Shown here piece after piece: positions 7,936-16,108 of a DNA stretch of 64,000 nt; positions within the stretch are counted from its first letter, which is position 1, and each line of letters opens with the position of its first letter. This DNA is from Albirhodobacter sp048262715 (lineage in GTDB: Bacteria > Pseudomonadota > Alphaproteobacteria > Rhodobacterales > Rhodobacteraceae), in the NCBI GenBank assembly GCA_048262715.1, contig JBLXEV010000004.1:186001-250000 (forward strand), read 5' to 3'. Under the pieces are notes generated by a model, which was given only the letters and a program-made list of their open reading frames with translations, did no database searches and was not told the DNA's origin. The position numbers and the translations under genes are program-made.

Positions 7936-8713
7936 GCGCGGGGCTTTCTGCTGTGGTGAGCGTAGGGGTGAGCGGGGCGGGCTTAGGATAGAAACGGTAG
8001 CCGCGCGCAAAGAGTTTCAGCGCTTGCCAATGAATCAACGCCACAATCCGCAGCGATTGGAACGGAGCTTTGAGCGCGGCTCTGCGGGCGCTGGCGCGCG
8101 TAAGCGGGCGCGTGCGCCCCGTGAGCGAGGTTTGCAAGCTGGTGGTGCCATTGCTCCAATCCACCCAAGCGCCAAAGCGGCCATCGCTTGCGTCGAACCG
8201 GAAGGTGTAGCCCCCGTCGCGCGGCAGGAAGGGCGAGACGTGGAACAGTTTCTCGCCCGCGATGCGGCAAGAGGGGGTGATCGGGCGCAGATCGGGGTGG
8301 CGCACGAGGTAGAGATGCCGCTCGCCAAAGGTGTTGGACACTTCCGCAATGACGGCGATCAGCGCGCCTTGCGGTGCCCGCGCCATCCAGAACGAGACCG
8401 GATTGAACCCGTGCAGCGGATTACGCGGCAAGGTCACAATCGCCAGATCAAGATCGCGCCGCCCGATGACACGATCGGCAAAGCGGCGCAGGCTTTCGCC
8501 TTCCGCGCCGTAATCGCGCCGCCGGATCTGCCAGAGCGCGGGACGATCGACGGCTATCGGCCCTATCTGCGCATCAATTTGATCGGGGATCACCGCCGCA
8601 TAGGTCGCGTGGTAGGTGAAGGCGCGCGCGCCTTTGGGATCGCTGCGCGCGTGCCAGATCTTCGCGTCCAGCAGCGCGCCGGACCAAAGGCTTTGTGCGC
8701 GGCTCACGCCCAT
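7913..8713 (-). CDS. DUF1365 family protein
   Basis: A 266-aa protein matching the DUF1365 family, which is almost always found between an FAD-dependent oxidoreductase and a CFA-synthase-like gene. Visible family features are the N-terminal LLDAKIWHARSDP and, centrally, the segment NPLHGFNPVSFWMA and LIAVIAEVSNTFGERHLYLV. Its biochemical role is not established. Conserved linkage implies a role in the same membrane fatty-acid modification. The ATG at 8713 overlaps the upstream oxidoreductase stop by 10 bp. Confidence 0.85.
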   Translation of the reverse strand: MGVSRAQSLWSGALLDAKIWHARSDPKGARAFTYHATYAAVIPDQIDAQIGPIAVDRPALWQIRRRDYGAEGESLRRFADRVIGRRDLDLAIVTLPRNPLHGFNPVSFWMARAPQGALIAVIAEVSNTFGERHLYLVRHPDLRPITPSCRIAGEKLFHVSPFLPRDGGYTFRFDASDGRFGAWVDWSNGTTSLQTSLTGRTRPLTRASARRAALKAPFQSLRIVALIHWQALKLFARGYRFYPKPAPLTPTLTTAESPAHVSSDTD

Positions 8714-9957
8714 GGGTCCGCCCCCAAGGGCCAGTCGTGGCCCATCGCCTGCGCCACGCGCAGCGCCGAGAGGAGCCCATCCTCATGGAAGCCGTAGCGG
8801 GTCCAAGCCCCCGCGAAATAGAGACGGTCTGCGCCTTGGATCTCGGGGAGGCGGGCCTGCGCGGCATGGCTCGCGGCATCGAATTGCGGATGCGAGAGCC
8901 ATGTCTCGTCATGGATTTTTTCGGGCATCTGCTCGGGGTTCAATGTCACGATCAGCGGCCCGGGCGTTTTCAGAGTTTGCAGCAGGTTCATCCAGTAAGA
9001 CAGGCTCACGGGCCTACCCGAGAGCGGATCTTGCGCCTGCGTGACATAGTTCCATGCCGACCAAGCCGCCTTGCGTTTGGGGAGGAAACGCTCATCGGAA
9101 TGCAGCACGACATGATTGGCCTGGGTGCGGAACGCGCCAAGAATCGCGGCCTCGTTAACGCTGGGCGTTTCTATCATTCCAAGGGCTTGCGGTGCGTGGG
9201 TCGCGAACACGACGCGGTCGAACTCAAACAGGCCAGAGGCGGATTCGACGTCGATCCCCTCGGGTTTGCGGGTCACGCGGGCCACCGGATCGCCCAACCG
9301 CAGATCAATCTGCATATCCGCCAGAAGCGCCGCAACATAGCGTTGCGAGCCGCCCTGCACGGTAAACCATTGCGGGTGGCTGGCGACCGTTAGCAGGCCG
9401 TGATTGTCAAAGAACCGCACGAAGGGTGCGGCAGGGAAGTCCAGCATCCCGCGCGTAGGCGTCGACCAGATCGCGCCCGAGATCGGCAGCAAGAACCGAT
9501 CCCGAAACGCGCGGCCCAAGCCCATCTGCGTGACCATCTCGCCAAGGGTGATCTCACTTTCGGCATAGGCTGTGGCGCCTTTAAAGAATTTCATCGTATC
9601 GCGCAGCATCCGCCAGTGAGACGGATCGAACGCGCGGGTCCATTGCGCAAATAGCGCGGGCAGGGTGCGGGTGCCATATTCGTAAGCGCCGCCGCCGAGG
9701 GACGCGGAGAAGGACATATCCGTGGGGATTAGCGGCACCCCGAGATGTTCCATCAATGGGATGAACAGTGGATAGGTGCGGCGGTTGCAAACGATAAACC
9801 CCGTATCCACCGCAACGCCAAGCGCCTGCGCCGTGCGCGCATGGCCGCCCGCGCGAGGCTCGGATTCGAACACTGTCACATCATGATGTCGGGACAGGAT
9901 CCATGCCGCGCCGAGGCCTGAAATCCCACTGCCGATAATCGCTACCCTTTGGCGCAT
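8704..9957 (-). CDS. FAD-dependent oxidoreductase (amine oxidase/desaturase-like fold)
   Basis: A 417-aa protein with the dinucleotide-binding fingerprint AIIGSGISGLGAAW (6-19), ESEPRAGGHARTA (FAD ribose-binding region, about 35-47) and a C-terminal FAGAWTRYGFHEDGLLSA motif typical of the amine-oxidase superfamily. Members linked to DUF1365 and CFA-like genes are thought to act on membrane acyl chains. It is the first gene of a five-gene operon and is preceded by a candidate ECF promoter (9986-10013) 99 bp downstream of the anti-sigma gene. Confidence 0.82.
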   Translation of the reverse strand: MRQRVAIIGSGISGLGAAWILSRHHDVTVFESEPRAGGHARTAQALGVAVDTGFIVCNRRTYPLFIPLMEHLGVPLIPTDMSFSASLGGGAYEYGTRTLPALFAQWTRAFDPSHWRMLRDTMKFFKGATAYAESEITLGEMVTQMGLGRAFRDRFLLPISGAIWSTPTRGMLDFPAAPFVRFFDNHGLLTVASHPQWFTVQGGSQRYVAALLADMQIDLRLGDPVARVTRKPEGIDVESASGLFEFDRVVFATHAPQALGMIETPSVNEAAILGAFRTQANHVVLHSDERFLPKRKAAWSAWNYVTQAQDPLSGRPVSLSYWMNLLQTLKTPGPLIVTLNPEQMPEKIHDETWLSHPQFDAASHAAQARLPEIQGADRLYFAGAWTRYGFHEDGLLSALRVAQAMGHDWPLGADPWA

Positions 9958-9985
9958 CTCGTCCCCTTTTAGCCCACCCTATAGA

Positions 9986-10013
9986 GAGACGCGCCATGCG
10001 GCACATAAGTTGC
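9986..10013 (-). promoter_or_regulatory. Candidate ECF-sigma promoter for the FAD oxidoreductase operon
   Basis: On the minus strand a GCAACTT box (10007-10013) is separated by 15 bp from CGTCTC (9986-9991). This fits the AAC-type -35 and CGTC-type -10 used by many ECF sigma factors, and it lies 29 bp from the start codon. The pairing with the adjacent sigma factor is inference. Confidence 0.4.
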
Positions 10014-10056
10014 AGCGTGGCGCAAATAATTTTCTCAATGGGCGGGCGTGATGACG

Positions 10057-10725
10057 CTAGATCCGGACCATCGGTGCAACGGCCAGAACGGGGCCAGTGG
10101 CTTGTCCAGTAGGCGACCCGCCCAGAGGCTCGTCCGAAATCGCCATGGTTGCGCCTGCCACCAGTTCTCGCAGCTCGGCTGGGATCGGCATTGCGGCCTG
10201 CCCCTCACGCGGCATCACGCCCAGCGAGATCGGCGCGAGATCGCCCGCAATCAGCCAAAGCTCGACATCGCGGTCACTCGGCAGCGAGATCCCCGCCATC
10301 GAGACGCGCATCTCGCCCTTATCCTCATCATAGAGCGCGGCGAGCCGTAGCCCCTCCGGCGTTGCCATATCCGCGACCCAAAGCGGGCCGTTCTCGGGGG
10401 CGGTGCGCAGAGCGCCGGTGAACAGAGCGACCGCGACCGCGCCCGCCAAAACACCGCCAAACGCAGGCAACAGCCAGCGCCAGACAGATTGCGCAGCAGG
10501 CTTGAACAACCGTCGCTCCACCCCGCGCCAAACGCGGGCCGGCGGCGCGAGCGGGGTGACCTCATCAGCCAGCGGATCCAGCGTGGTTTCCCAATACTGC
10601 GCCTCGCGGGCAAAATCGCCGTCGCGCAGGATCCGCTCCGACATGGCGGGGCGTTCATCGCCGGGCATCACGCCCAGCACATATTCCGCGACTTCGGCGC
10701 GGTCTTTGGGGGTCAAACGGGTCAT
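10057..10725 (-). CDS. RskA-family anti-sigma factor
   Basis: A 222-aa single-pass membrane protein. A cytoplasmic N-terminal zinc-free anti-sigma domain (EVAEYVLGVMPGDER near 11-25) leads to a transmembrane helix at about 83-104 (WRWLLPAFGGVLAGAVAVAL) and a periplasmic RskA C-terminal domain ending near residue 222. It should hold the adjacent sigma factor inactive until a signal triggers release. Its start overlaps the sigma stop as ATGA (10722-10725), showing translational coupling. It is not a ChrR-type cupin anti-sigma factor. Confidence 0.88.
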   Translation of the reverse strand: MTRLTPKDRAEVAEYVLGVMPGDERPAMSERILRDGDFAREAQYWETTLDPLADEVTPLAPPARVWRGVERRLFKPAAQSVWRWLLPAFGGVLAGAVAVALFTGALRTAPENGPLWVADMATPEGLRLAALYDEDKGEMRVSMAGISLPSDRDVELWLIAGDLAPISLGVMPREGQAAMPIPAELRELVAGATMAISDEPLGGSPTGQATGPVLAVAPMVRI

Positions 10726-11267
10726 CGGCTCAGGCACTCCCGCAGGGACAGCAAACTCCGACGGAGCCAACTGCGCATGGTGTTGAGCGGGACGCTGTAG
10801 CGTGCCGCCAGTTCGAGATAGCTTTCGCCCTCAACATAGGCCCGCCGGATCGCCTCGGCGCGATCTTGCTCCAGCTCGCTCAGACAGCCATCGATGCGGC
10901 GGCCGTCAGACGCGGTCATCGCGGCCTCTTCCGGCGTGGGGCCGGAATCTGCAATTGCTTCGGCAATATCCATGCCATCTGGTAACCCACCGGGCTTTCG
11001 CGCCCGAAGGCGGTCAATCGCATGGTTGCGCGCGACCGCATTGAGCCAGCCAAGCGGGCTGCCCGCCGTCGCATCGAACCCTGCGGCCCGATGCCAAACT
11101 CGGATATATACTTCCTGCAAGGCGTCCTCCGCATCTCGTTTGTCTTTAAGAATACGAAGGCAGATGGCGAAAAGTTTCCCGCTGGTTGCAGAATAAAGTT
11201 CCGCGAAGGCGTTGCGATCATTGAGCGCAACCCGGGAGAGCAGATGGGAGATGGGGTGATCGGTCAT
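10722..11267 (-). CDS. ECF RNA polymerase sigma factor (SigK/RpoE-like)
   Basis: A 181-aa sigma-70 family protein with region 2 (AFAELYSATSGKLFAICLRI, then DAEDALQEVYIRVW) and a C-terminal region 4 HTH (ELAARYSVPLNTMRSWLRRS). There is no region 1 or 3, as expected for ECF factors. It is paired with an RskA-type anti-sigma factor. The downstream operon of lipid-modifying and peroxide-removing enzymes is its most likely target, suggesting a membrane or photo-oxidative stress response. ATG at 11267. Confidence 0.9.
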   Translation of the reverse strand: MTDHPISHLLSRVALNDRNAFAELYSATSGKLFAICLRILKDKRDAEDALQEVYIRVWHRAAGFDATAGSPLGWLNAVARNHAIDRLRARKPGGLPDGMDIAEAIADSGPTPEEAAMTASDGRRIDGCLSELEQDRAEAIRRAYVEGESYLELAARYSVPLNTMRSWLRRSLLSLRECLSR

Positions 11268-11521
11268 GAATATCCCTGAATTCTTTGTCGCGAGGGTAGC
11301 AGTCTTGGGGCTTACGGCAAGGGGAGAGTCTTCAGGTTACGCGTTGGGGGCGGTGGCCTGCGCAGTCAAGCGGCGGCGCGCTCACGGAGAGAGGGGCAAG
11401 GGGAGGGGCGGCGGGCAGGGTTTCACAAAACCGCAGCATCTCCGTCATTTGGGCGTTACAGCCGTGCGGCAAGGCTCCCGCGACCGTTACAGACCTAATA
11501 TTGACCTCGGGAAGGGCCAAG

Positions 11522-13672
11522 ATGTCACTCAAACTCGCCTGCATGACCTCCATTCTCGCCCTCTCGGCCAGCGCCGCCGCGGCTGAGATGAATTTCAACC
11601 GGATCAGCAGCTTCGCGACCTATCACAACAATGCAGAGGCCAGCGCGCCGTCTTCGGCGGAGATCATCTCGGCTTCGGCAGATGGCATGACCCTCGCCTA
11701 TTCCGATAGCCCGCTGGGCGCTGTGGGCCTGATCGACATCACCGACCCGAAAGCCCCCAAAGCGCTGGGCAGCATCCAAGTGGGTGGCGAGCCGACGGCG
11801 GTCTCGATCATCGGCACCACGGCCTATGTGGGCGTGAACACCTCGGAGAGCTTCACATCGCCCTCGGGGATGCTGAAAGCCTATGACATCACGACCAAGC
11901 AGGAGATCGCGGCCTGTGATTTGGGCGGCCAGCCCGATAGCACCGCCTCCGCCAAGGATGGCAGCTTCCTTGCGGTCGCCATTGAGAACGAGCGCGATGA
12001 AGATGCGGGCGACGGGCGCGTCGGGCAATTGCCTGCGGGCTATCTGATGCTGGTCGACATTAAGGATGGCGCGCCCGATTGCGCCTCGATGACCAAGGTG
12101 GAGATGACAGGGCTTGCCGAGATTTCCCCCGAAGATCCGGAGCCGGAATTCGTCGATATCAACAGCCTTGGCGAAGTGGTCGTGACGCTGCAAGAGAACA
12201 ATCATATCGTCGTGGTGAACCGCGATGGCACGATCAAAACCCATTTCTCGGCAGGCACTGTTGATCTGACCGAGATCGACGCGACGGATGAGCGCGGCGC
12301 GCTGATCTTCACCGAGAGCCAAGAAGGCCGCCTGCGCGAGCCGGACGGCGTGCAATGGCTTGACGACGAGCGCTTCGCCATCGCCAATGAGGGCGATATG
12401 GATGGCGGTGCGCGCGGTTGGACAGTGTTCAACAAGGATGGCACGGTCGAGTTCGAGGCTGGCAACAGCTTCGAGCATGCGGTGATCCAGACGGGCCATT
12501 ACCCCGACAAGCGCTCCGATGCCAAAGGGATCGAGCCTGAGGGCATGGAATTCGCGACCTTCAACGGCACGCCTTTCGCCTTTATTCTGGCAGAGCGCGC
12601 CTCCGTTGTCGGTGTCTATGACGTTACCGACCCGAAAGCGCCGAAGCTGCATCAGATCCTGCCCTCGGGCATTGCGCCGGAGGGCGCGATTGCGATCCCC
12701 GAGCGCAACCTGTTCATTACCGCGAATGAGGCCGACCTTGTCGAGGACGGCGGCGTGCGCAGCCATGTGATGATCTATGAATACCAAGACGCCCCCGCCG
12801 CCTATCCGCAGCTCACCTCGCAAGGCGCGCAAGAGCTGATCGGCTGGGGCGCGATCTCGGGCATGGTCGCGGGTGAGGAAGGTCTCGTCTATGCGGTCAA
12901 CGATAGCTTCTATGGCTATCAACCGACGATCTTCACCATCGACACCACAAAAACGCCCGCGCAGATCACCAAAGCCTTGCGGATCACCCGCGCCGGAATG
13001 CCAGCGCAAAAGCTGGATCTTGAGGGCGTCACGCTCGACGGGGAGGGCGGCTTCTGGCTCGCCTCGGAAGGCAATAGCGCCAAGCTGGTGCCGCATGCGA
13101 TCTACCATGTGAACGCGAAGGGCGAGATCAAGGACGAGATCGCTTTGCCGGCCGAGCTGCTCGCGGGAGAAAAGCGCTTCGGGTTCGAGGGCATCACCCA
13201 GATCGGCGATACGCTCTGGATGGCTGTGCAGCGCGAATGGGGCGATGATCCCAAGGGGATGGTCAAGCTCGTCGCCTATAACCTTGAGACCGAGGAATGG
13301 GGCGCTGTGCATTACCCGCTCGAAGCTGCTGAAGCGGGCTGGATGGGCCTTTCTGAAATCGTCGCGCATGGCGATGCGGTCTATGTGATCGAGCGCGATA
13401 ACCAGATCGGCGATGCGGCGAAGGTGAAGAAGATCTTCAAGATCTCCGCTGGTCAGATGATGCCTGCTGCACTGGGCACGGAGCTTCCCGTCGTGACCAA
13501 GGAAGACGTCCGCGACCTGATCCCTGATCTGGCAGCCAATGGCGGTTATATCGTCGATAAGATCGAGGGCATGGCGATTGCGCAGGATGGTACCGCTTGG
13601 ATCAGCACCGATAACGACGGTGTGGATGATAGCTCGGGCGAGACCTTCTTCTGGACGATCGGCAAGCTCTGA
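11522..13672 (+). CDS. Secreted esterase-like phytase family protein with N-terminal beta-propeller
   Basis: A 716-aa exported protein: signal peptide MSLKLACMTSILALSASAAA, then a choice-of-anchor-I/YVTN-type propeller half (repeated LxDITDPKAPK at about 75 and 370), then a C-terminal phytase-like domain (about 420-710) containing GGFWLASEGNSAK and ERDNQIGD. The PF13449 domain is described as esterase-like phytase. A role in scavenging organic phosphate is plausible but not shown. ATG at 11522 follows GGGAAGGG. It diverges from the sigma gene with 254 bp between them. A terminator follows at 13699-13730. Confidence 0.82.
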   Translation: MSLKLACMTSILALSASAAAAEMNFNRISSFATYHNNAEASAPSSAEIISASADGMTLAYSDSPLGAVGLIDITDPKAPKALGSIQVGGEPTAVSIIGTTAYVGVNTSESFTSPSGMLKAYDITTKQEIAACDLGGQPDSTASAKDGSFLAVAIENERDEDAGDGRVGQLPAGYLMLVDIKDGAPDCASMTKVEMTGLAEISPEDPEPEFVDINSLGEVVVTLQENNHIVVVNRDGTIKTHFSAGTVDLTEIDATDERGALIFTESQEGRLREPDGVQWLDDERFAIANEGDMDGGARGWTVFNKDGTVEFEAGNSFEHAVIQTGHYPDKRSDAKGIEPEGMEFATFNGTPFAFILAERASVVGVYDVTDPKAPKLHQILPSGIAPEGAIAIPERNLFITANEADLVEDGGVRSHVMIYEYQDAPAAYPQLTSQGAQELIGWGAISGMVAGEEGLVYAVNDSFYGYQPTIFTIDTTKTPAQITKALRITRAGMPAQKLDLEGVTLDGEGGFWLASEGNSAKLVPHAIYHVNAKGEIKDEIALPAELLAGEKRFGFEGITQIGDTLWMAVQREWGDDPKGMVKLVAYNLETEEWGAVHYPLEAAEAGWMGLSEIVAHGDAVYVIERDNQIGDAAKVKKIFKISAGQMMPAALGTELPVVTKEDVRDLIPDLAANGGYIVDKIEGMAIAQDGTAWISTDNDGVDDSSGETFFWTIGKL

Positions 13673-13964
13673 TCTCCGGGCAACCAAGATGAGACGGCAA
13701 AAGCGGGGGCAGAAATGCCGCCGCTTTTTGCTATCGCGTGCGGCAGAGAGGGAGCAGCATCCCCCGCAAGTGGTTGGTTGCAGAGCGGCCCACCCATGCC
13801 GCAGCGCGGCGGCCCCTGTCTGGAACGGGCGGATTGGGAAGTGTTCTGGGTGGGGGGAATGCGGGGCCTCGCAACACAATGCGTTGCCCCGCAACCCCGG
13901 GGTCTCTCACGGAGTGTCGGTAAACTTCAGGCTATGGACGTGCCTCAACATGCCGCCACGCGTT
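13673..13964. other. Convergent intergenic region between the phytase-like gene and mipZ
   Basis: 292 bp. It contains the terminator at 13699-13730; otherwise I see no gene, promoter or repeat in it. Confidence 0.6.
13699..13730 (+). terminator. Terminator of the phytase-like gene
   Basis: AAAAGCGG (13699-13706) pairs with CCGCTTTT (13721-13728) and continues into a T-run, 26 bp after the stop codon. The A/T flanks make it usable in both directions. Confidence 0.75.
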
Positions 13965-14774
13965 TTAGAAATTCACCTCAACACCGGGGAGTGCGAGCTC
14001 GCGCATCAGGTCGCGCAGCTCTTGACGGGCCGCGACGTTGGAGATGTTGAGCGATTCCACCCCGACATCTTTCAGATCCAGCAGCGTCAGCCCGCGCGGG
14101 AACAATTCGCGGAAGATCACCCGTTCCGAGAAACCCGGAGCAACGCGGAAGCCGATGCGTTTGGAGAGCTGCTCTAATGCGGCCCCCACCTTCTTTTTGT
14201 TGTGCATCTGTTGCGCGCCCAGACGGTTACGCAGCACGATCCAGTCGATCGGCTTGAGGCCCGCCTTGGCGCGCAATTGACGCGCGGCCCAGACCATTTC
14301 CGAATAGATCGACGGGCCGACGACTTTCGATGTCTCAGGATCAATCCGCGCGAGCAGATCGAAATCAATGAAACTGTCGTTGAGCGGGGTGACCAGCGTA
14401 TCCGCGAGCGAATGGGCAACTTGGCTCAGCCGTGTATGCGAGCCGGGGCAATCGATGATGATGAAATCGGAGATCGGCTCCAACTCGGCCACCGCCGCCG
14501 AGATCCGTTGATCATACGGGTTCTCGCCCGGCGCGAGGCCTGCGGCATCCGCTTCAGGAAGAAGTCGGTAATCGGGGACCGGCAGCTCCAGCCCTTCGCG
14601 GGCCATGAAGGCCAGACGGTTTTCGATATAGCGGCCAAAGCTGCGCTGCCGAAGATCTAGATCAAGCGCGCCCACGCGAAACCCCATCCGCACAAGGGCG
14701 GTGGCCACATGCATCGAGGTGGTCGATTTACCCGAGCCACCCTTTTCATTGCCGACAACGATGATATGCGCCAC
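13965..14774 (-). CDS. mipZ: Division-plane positioning ATPase MipZ
   Basis: ParA/MinD-type ATPase of 269 aa that in alphaproteobacteria forms a gradient from the poles and blocks FtsZ assembly away from midcell. The deviant Walker A GNEKGGSGKST is at 8-18. A DLDLRQRSFGRYIENR segment (38-53) is distinctive for MipZ, and FIIIDCPGS (Walker B region) lies near 99-107. The C-terminal half carries IVLRNRLGAQ and RFVPGF-like GFRVAPGFSERVIFRELFPR. It appears to be monocistronic; ATG at 14774. Confidence 0.95.
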   Translation of the reverse strand: MAHIIVVGNEKGGSGKSTTSMHVATALVRMGFRVGALDLDLRQRSFGRYIENRLAFMAREGLELPVPDYRLLPEADAAGLAPGENPYDQRISAAVAELEPISDFIIIDCPGSHTRLSQVAHSLADTLVTPLNDSFIDFDLLARIDPETSKVVGPSIYSEMVWAARQLRAKAGLKPIDWIVLRNRLGAQQMHNKKKVGAALEQLSKRIGFRVAPGFSERVIFRELFPRGLTLLDLKDVGVESLNISNVAARQELRDLMRELALPGVEVNF

Positions 14775-14909
14775 GATTTTACCTCGATCAGTTCTGCTGC
14801 GATCCCTGCGTTTGCGCCGCTCTTTAGGGGCGCAAACAGGACTATAGGATGCTCGGGCTACCGAAGGAAGCGCATGCGTGCAAGAGGGCGCGTTTTCAGG
14901 GAATTAGCT

Positions 14910-15359
14910 CTACGAGGTTGGCGCCAGGGTCTCACATCGGATATGCGCGCCCACGCAGCGCCCCGTGGGCCAATCGGTGCGGCCCCAGCAATATCCCTCG
15001 GGGCGCGTGATCGGGCGCAAAATCCACACGACGGCCTCTCCTGAGGCGGTGCGCCGCTGCTCGCCGTCAAGCTGCATCGTGATTGCGGTGTCGTCATAGC
15101 CCAGAATGGTATAGCCCGCTTCCCTGTTTTGCTCGCCGAGATAGCTGGTGATATCGGCCGCCCAATGGAAGGTCGCGCGGCTGCGATCTGGCGAGAATCT
15201 GATCCTGTGCGGGGCGCGTGCACAGGTGGAATCCGGGCTTGCCAAGCTGCCGAAGCGATGGCTCTCAATTTCGTCGAAGATGTCGGCCAGTGCACCCAGC
15301 GGGGCGAGGGCGATAACGCAGGCGAGCAGAGATGGGCGAAAGGGGGACAAGCGTTTCAT
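14910..15359 (-). CDS. Small exported protein of unknown function
   Basis: A 149-aa protein with a signal peptide (MKRLSPFRPSLLACVIALAP, cleaved after about residue 25). The mature part has Cys residues in STCARAP, GYCWGRTD and GRCVGAHIRC, so two disulphides are possible. I do not recognise a family. The ATG at 15359 was chosen because it opens a clear signal peptide; the upstream in-frame sequence overlaps the rpmE terminator. It lies downstream of rpmE on the same strand but after that terminator, so it probably has its own promoter. Confidence 0.65.
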   Translation of the reverse strand: MKRLSPFRPSLLACVIALAPLGALADIFDEIESHRFGSLASPDSTCARAPHRIRFSPDRSRATFHWAADITSYLGEQNREAGYTILGYDDTAITMQLDGEQRRTASGEAVVWILRPITRPEGYCWGRTDWPTGRCVGAHIRCETLAPTS

Positions 15360-15402
15360 CGTCAAACGCTCGCAAATCTTTCGTGGTAGATCAACGCTTA
15401 AA

Positions 15403-15431
15403 CGCAAAAGGCCCGCCAGATTGGCGGGCCT
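15403..15431 (-). terminator. Terminator of the ribosomal operon after rpmE
   Basis: AGGCCCGCC (15409-15417) and GGCGGGCCT (15423-15431) form a 9-bp stem with a short loop. On the minus strand it is followed by TTTTGCG, 23 bp after the rpmE stop. Confidence 0.85.
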
Positions 15432-15453
15432 CTCAAATCCGACGAGGAAAGGC

Positions 15454-15675
15454 TTAGAAGCCCAGACCTGCGTATTTGTTTTTGAACTTCGAAACGCGAC
15501 CACCAGTGTCCATCAGACGGGTGTTGCCACCGGTCCAAGCCGGGTGAGCAAGCGGGTCGATTTCGAGCGCCATTTGGTCGCCCTCTTTGCCCCAAGTCGA
15601 GCGCACCGAGAAGACAGAACCGTCGGTCATCTTCACGTTGATGAAGTGGTAATCGGGATGGATATCCGCACGCAT
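15454..15675 (-). CDS. rpmE: 50S ribosomal protein L31
   Basis: A 73-aa L31 beginning MRADIHPDYH and containing the signature STWGKEGD and DIDPxAHPAWTG (as EIDPLAHPAWTG). It has no CxxC pair, so it is a zinc-independent form usual for this group. Its strong AAGGAG site overlaps the end of rplS, 11 bp downstream of that stop. It is the last gene of the operon, closed by the terminator at 15403-15431. Confidence 0.97.
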   Translation of the reverse strand: MRADIHPDYHFINVKMTDGSVFSVRSTWGKEGDQMALEIDPLAHPAWTGGNTRLMDTGGRVSKFKNKYAGLGF

Positions 15676-15686
15676 AGGACCGCTCC

Positions 15687-16058
15687 TTAGGCTTTGGGTT
15701 TGTAGTTGGTGACTTCGGCGATACGTGCCGACTTACCGCGACGGGTGCGCAGGTAGTACAGCTTCGCACGACGGACACGGCCACGACGGACAACTTCGAT
15801 CGAATCGATGTTGGTCGAGTAGAGCGGGAACACACGTTCCACGCCTTCGCCGAAGGAGATTTTGCGAACCGTGAAGGCTGCTGCGATGGTCGCGCCGCCT
15901 TTACGGGCGATCACAACGCCTTCGTACATCTGGACGCGCGAGCGGGTGCCCTCGGTCACTTTATAGCCAACGCGAACAGTGTCGCCGGCTTTGAAATCCG
16001 GAATAGTTTTGCCGAGTGCGGCGATTTGCTCCGCCTCGATCTGCGCGATCAGGTTCAT
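15687..16058 (-). CDS. rplS: 50S ribosomal protein L19
   Basis: A 123-aa L19, located at the 30S-50S interface. Family features are FKAGDTVRVGYKVTEGTRSR, the YEGVVIARKGG loop and SFGEGVERVFPLYSTNIDSI. ATG at 16058 has AAAGGAC upstream. It is 50 bp after trmD in the conserved rpsP-rimM-trmD-rplS order. Confidence 0.98.
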   Translation of the reverse strand: MNLIAQIEAEQIAALGKTIPDFKAGDTVRVGYKVTEGTRSRVQMYEGVVIARKGGATIAAAFTVRKISFGEGVERVFPLYSTNIDSIEVVRRGRVRRAKLYYLRTRRGKSARIAEVTNYKPKA

Positions 16059-16108
16059 CGCTAAGTCCTTTCAAATGCTCACGGTTTTTCCCGCGAAGTG
16101 AAACGTCC

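Noticed and set aside
10057..10725. ChrR-type anti-sigma factor, by analogy with the Rhodobacter singlet-oxygen regulon
   Set aside because: The protein has a transmembrane helix and an RskA-like C-terminal domain, and lacks the zinc-binding cupin and HxxxCxxC pattern of ChrR.
11525..13894. A 789-codon open frame on the minus strand
   Set aside because: It lies antisense to the phytase-like gene, which has a signal peptide and family motifs; the frame reads as Arg/His/Ala-rich shadow sequence typical of high-GC codon bias.
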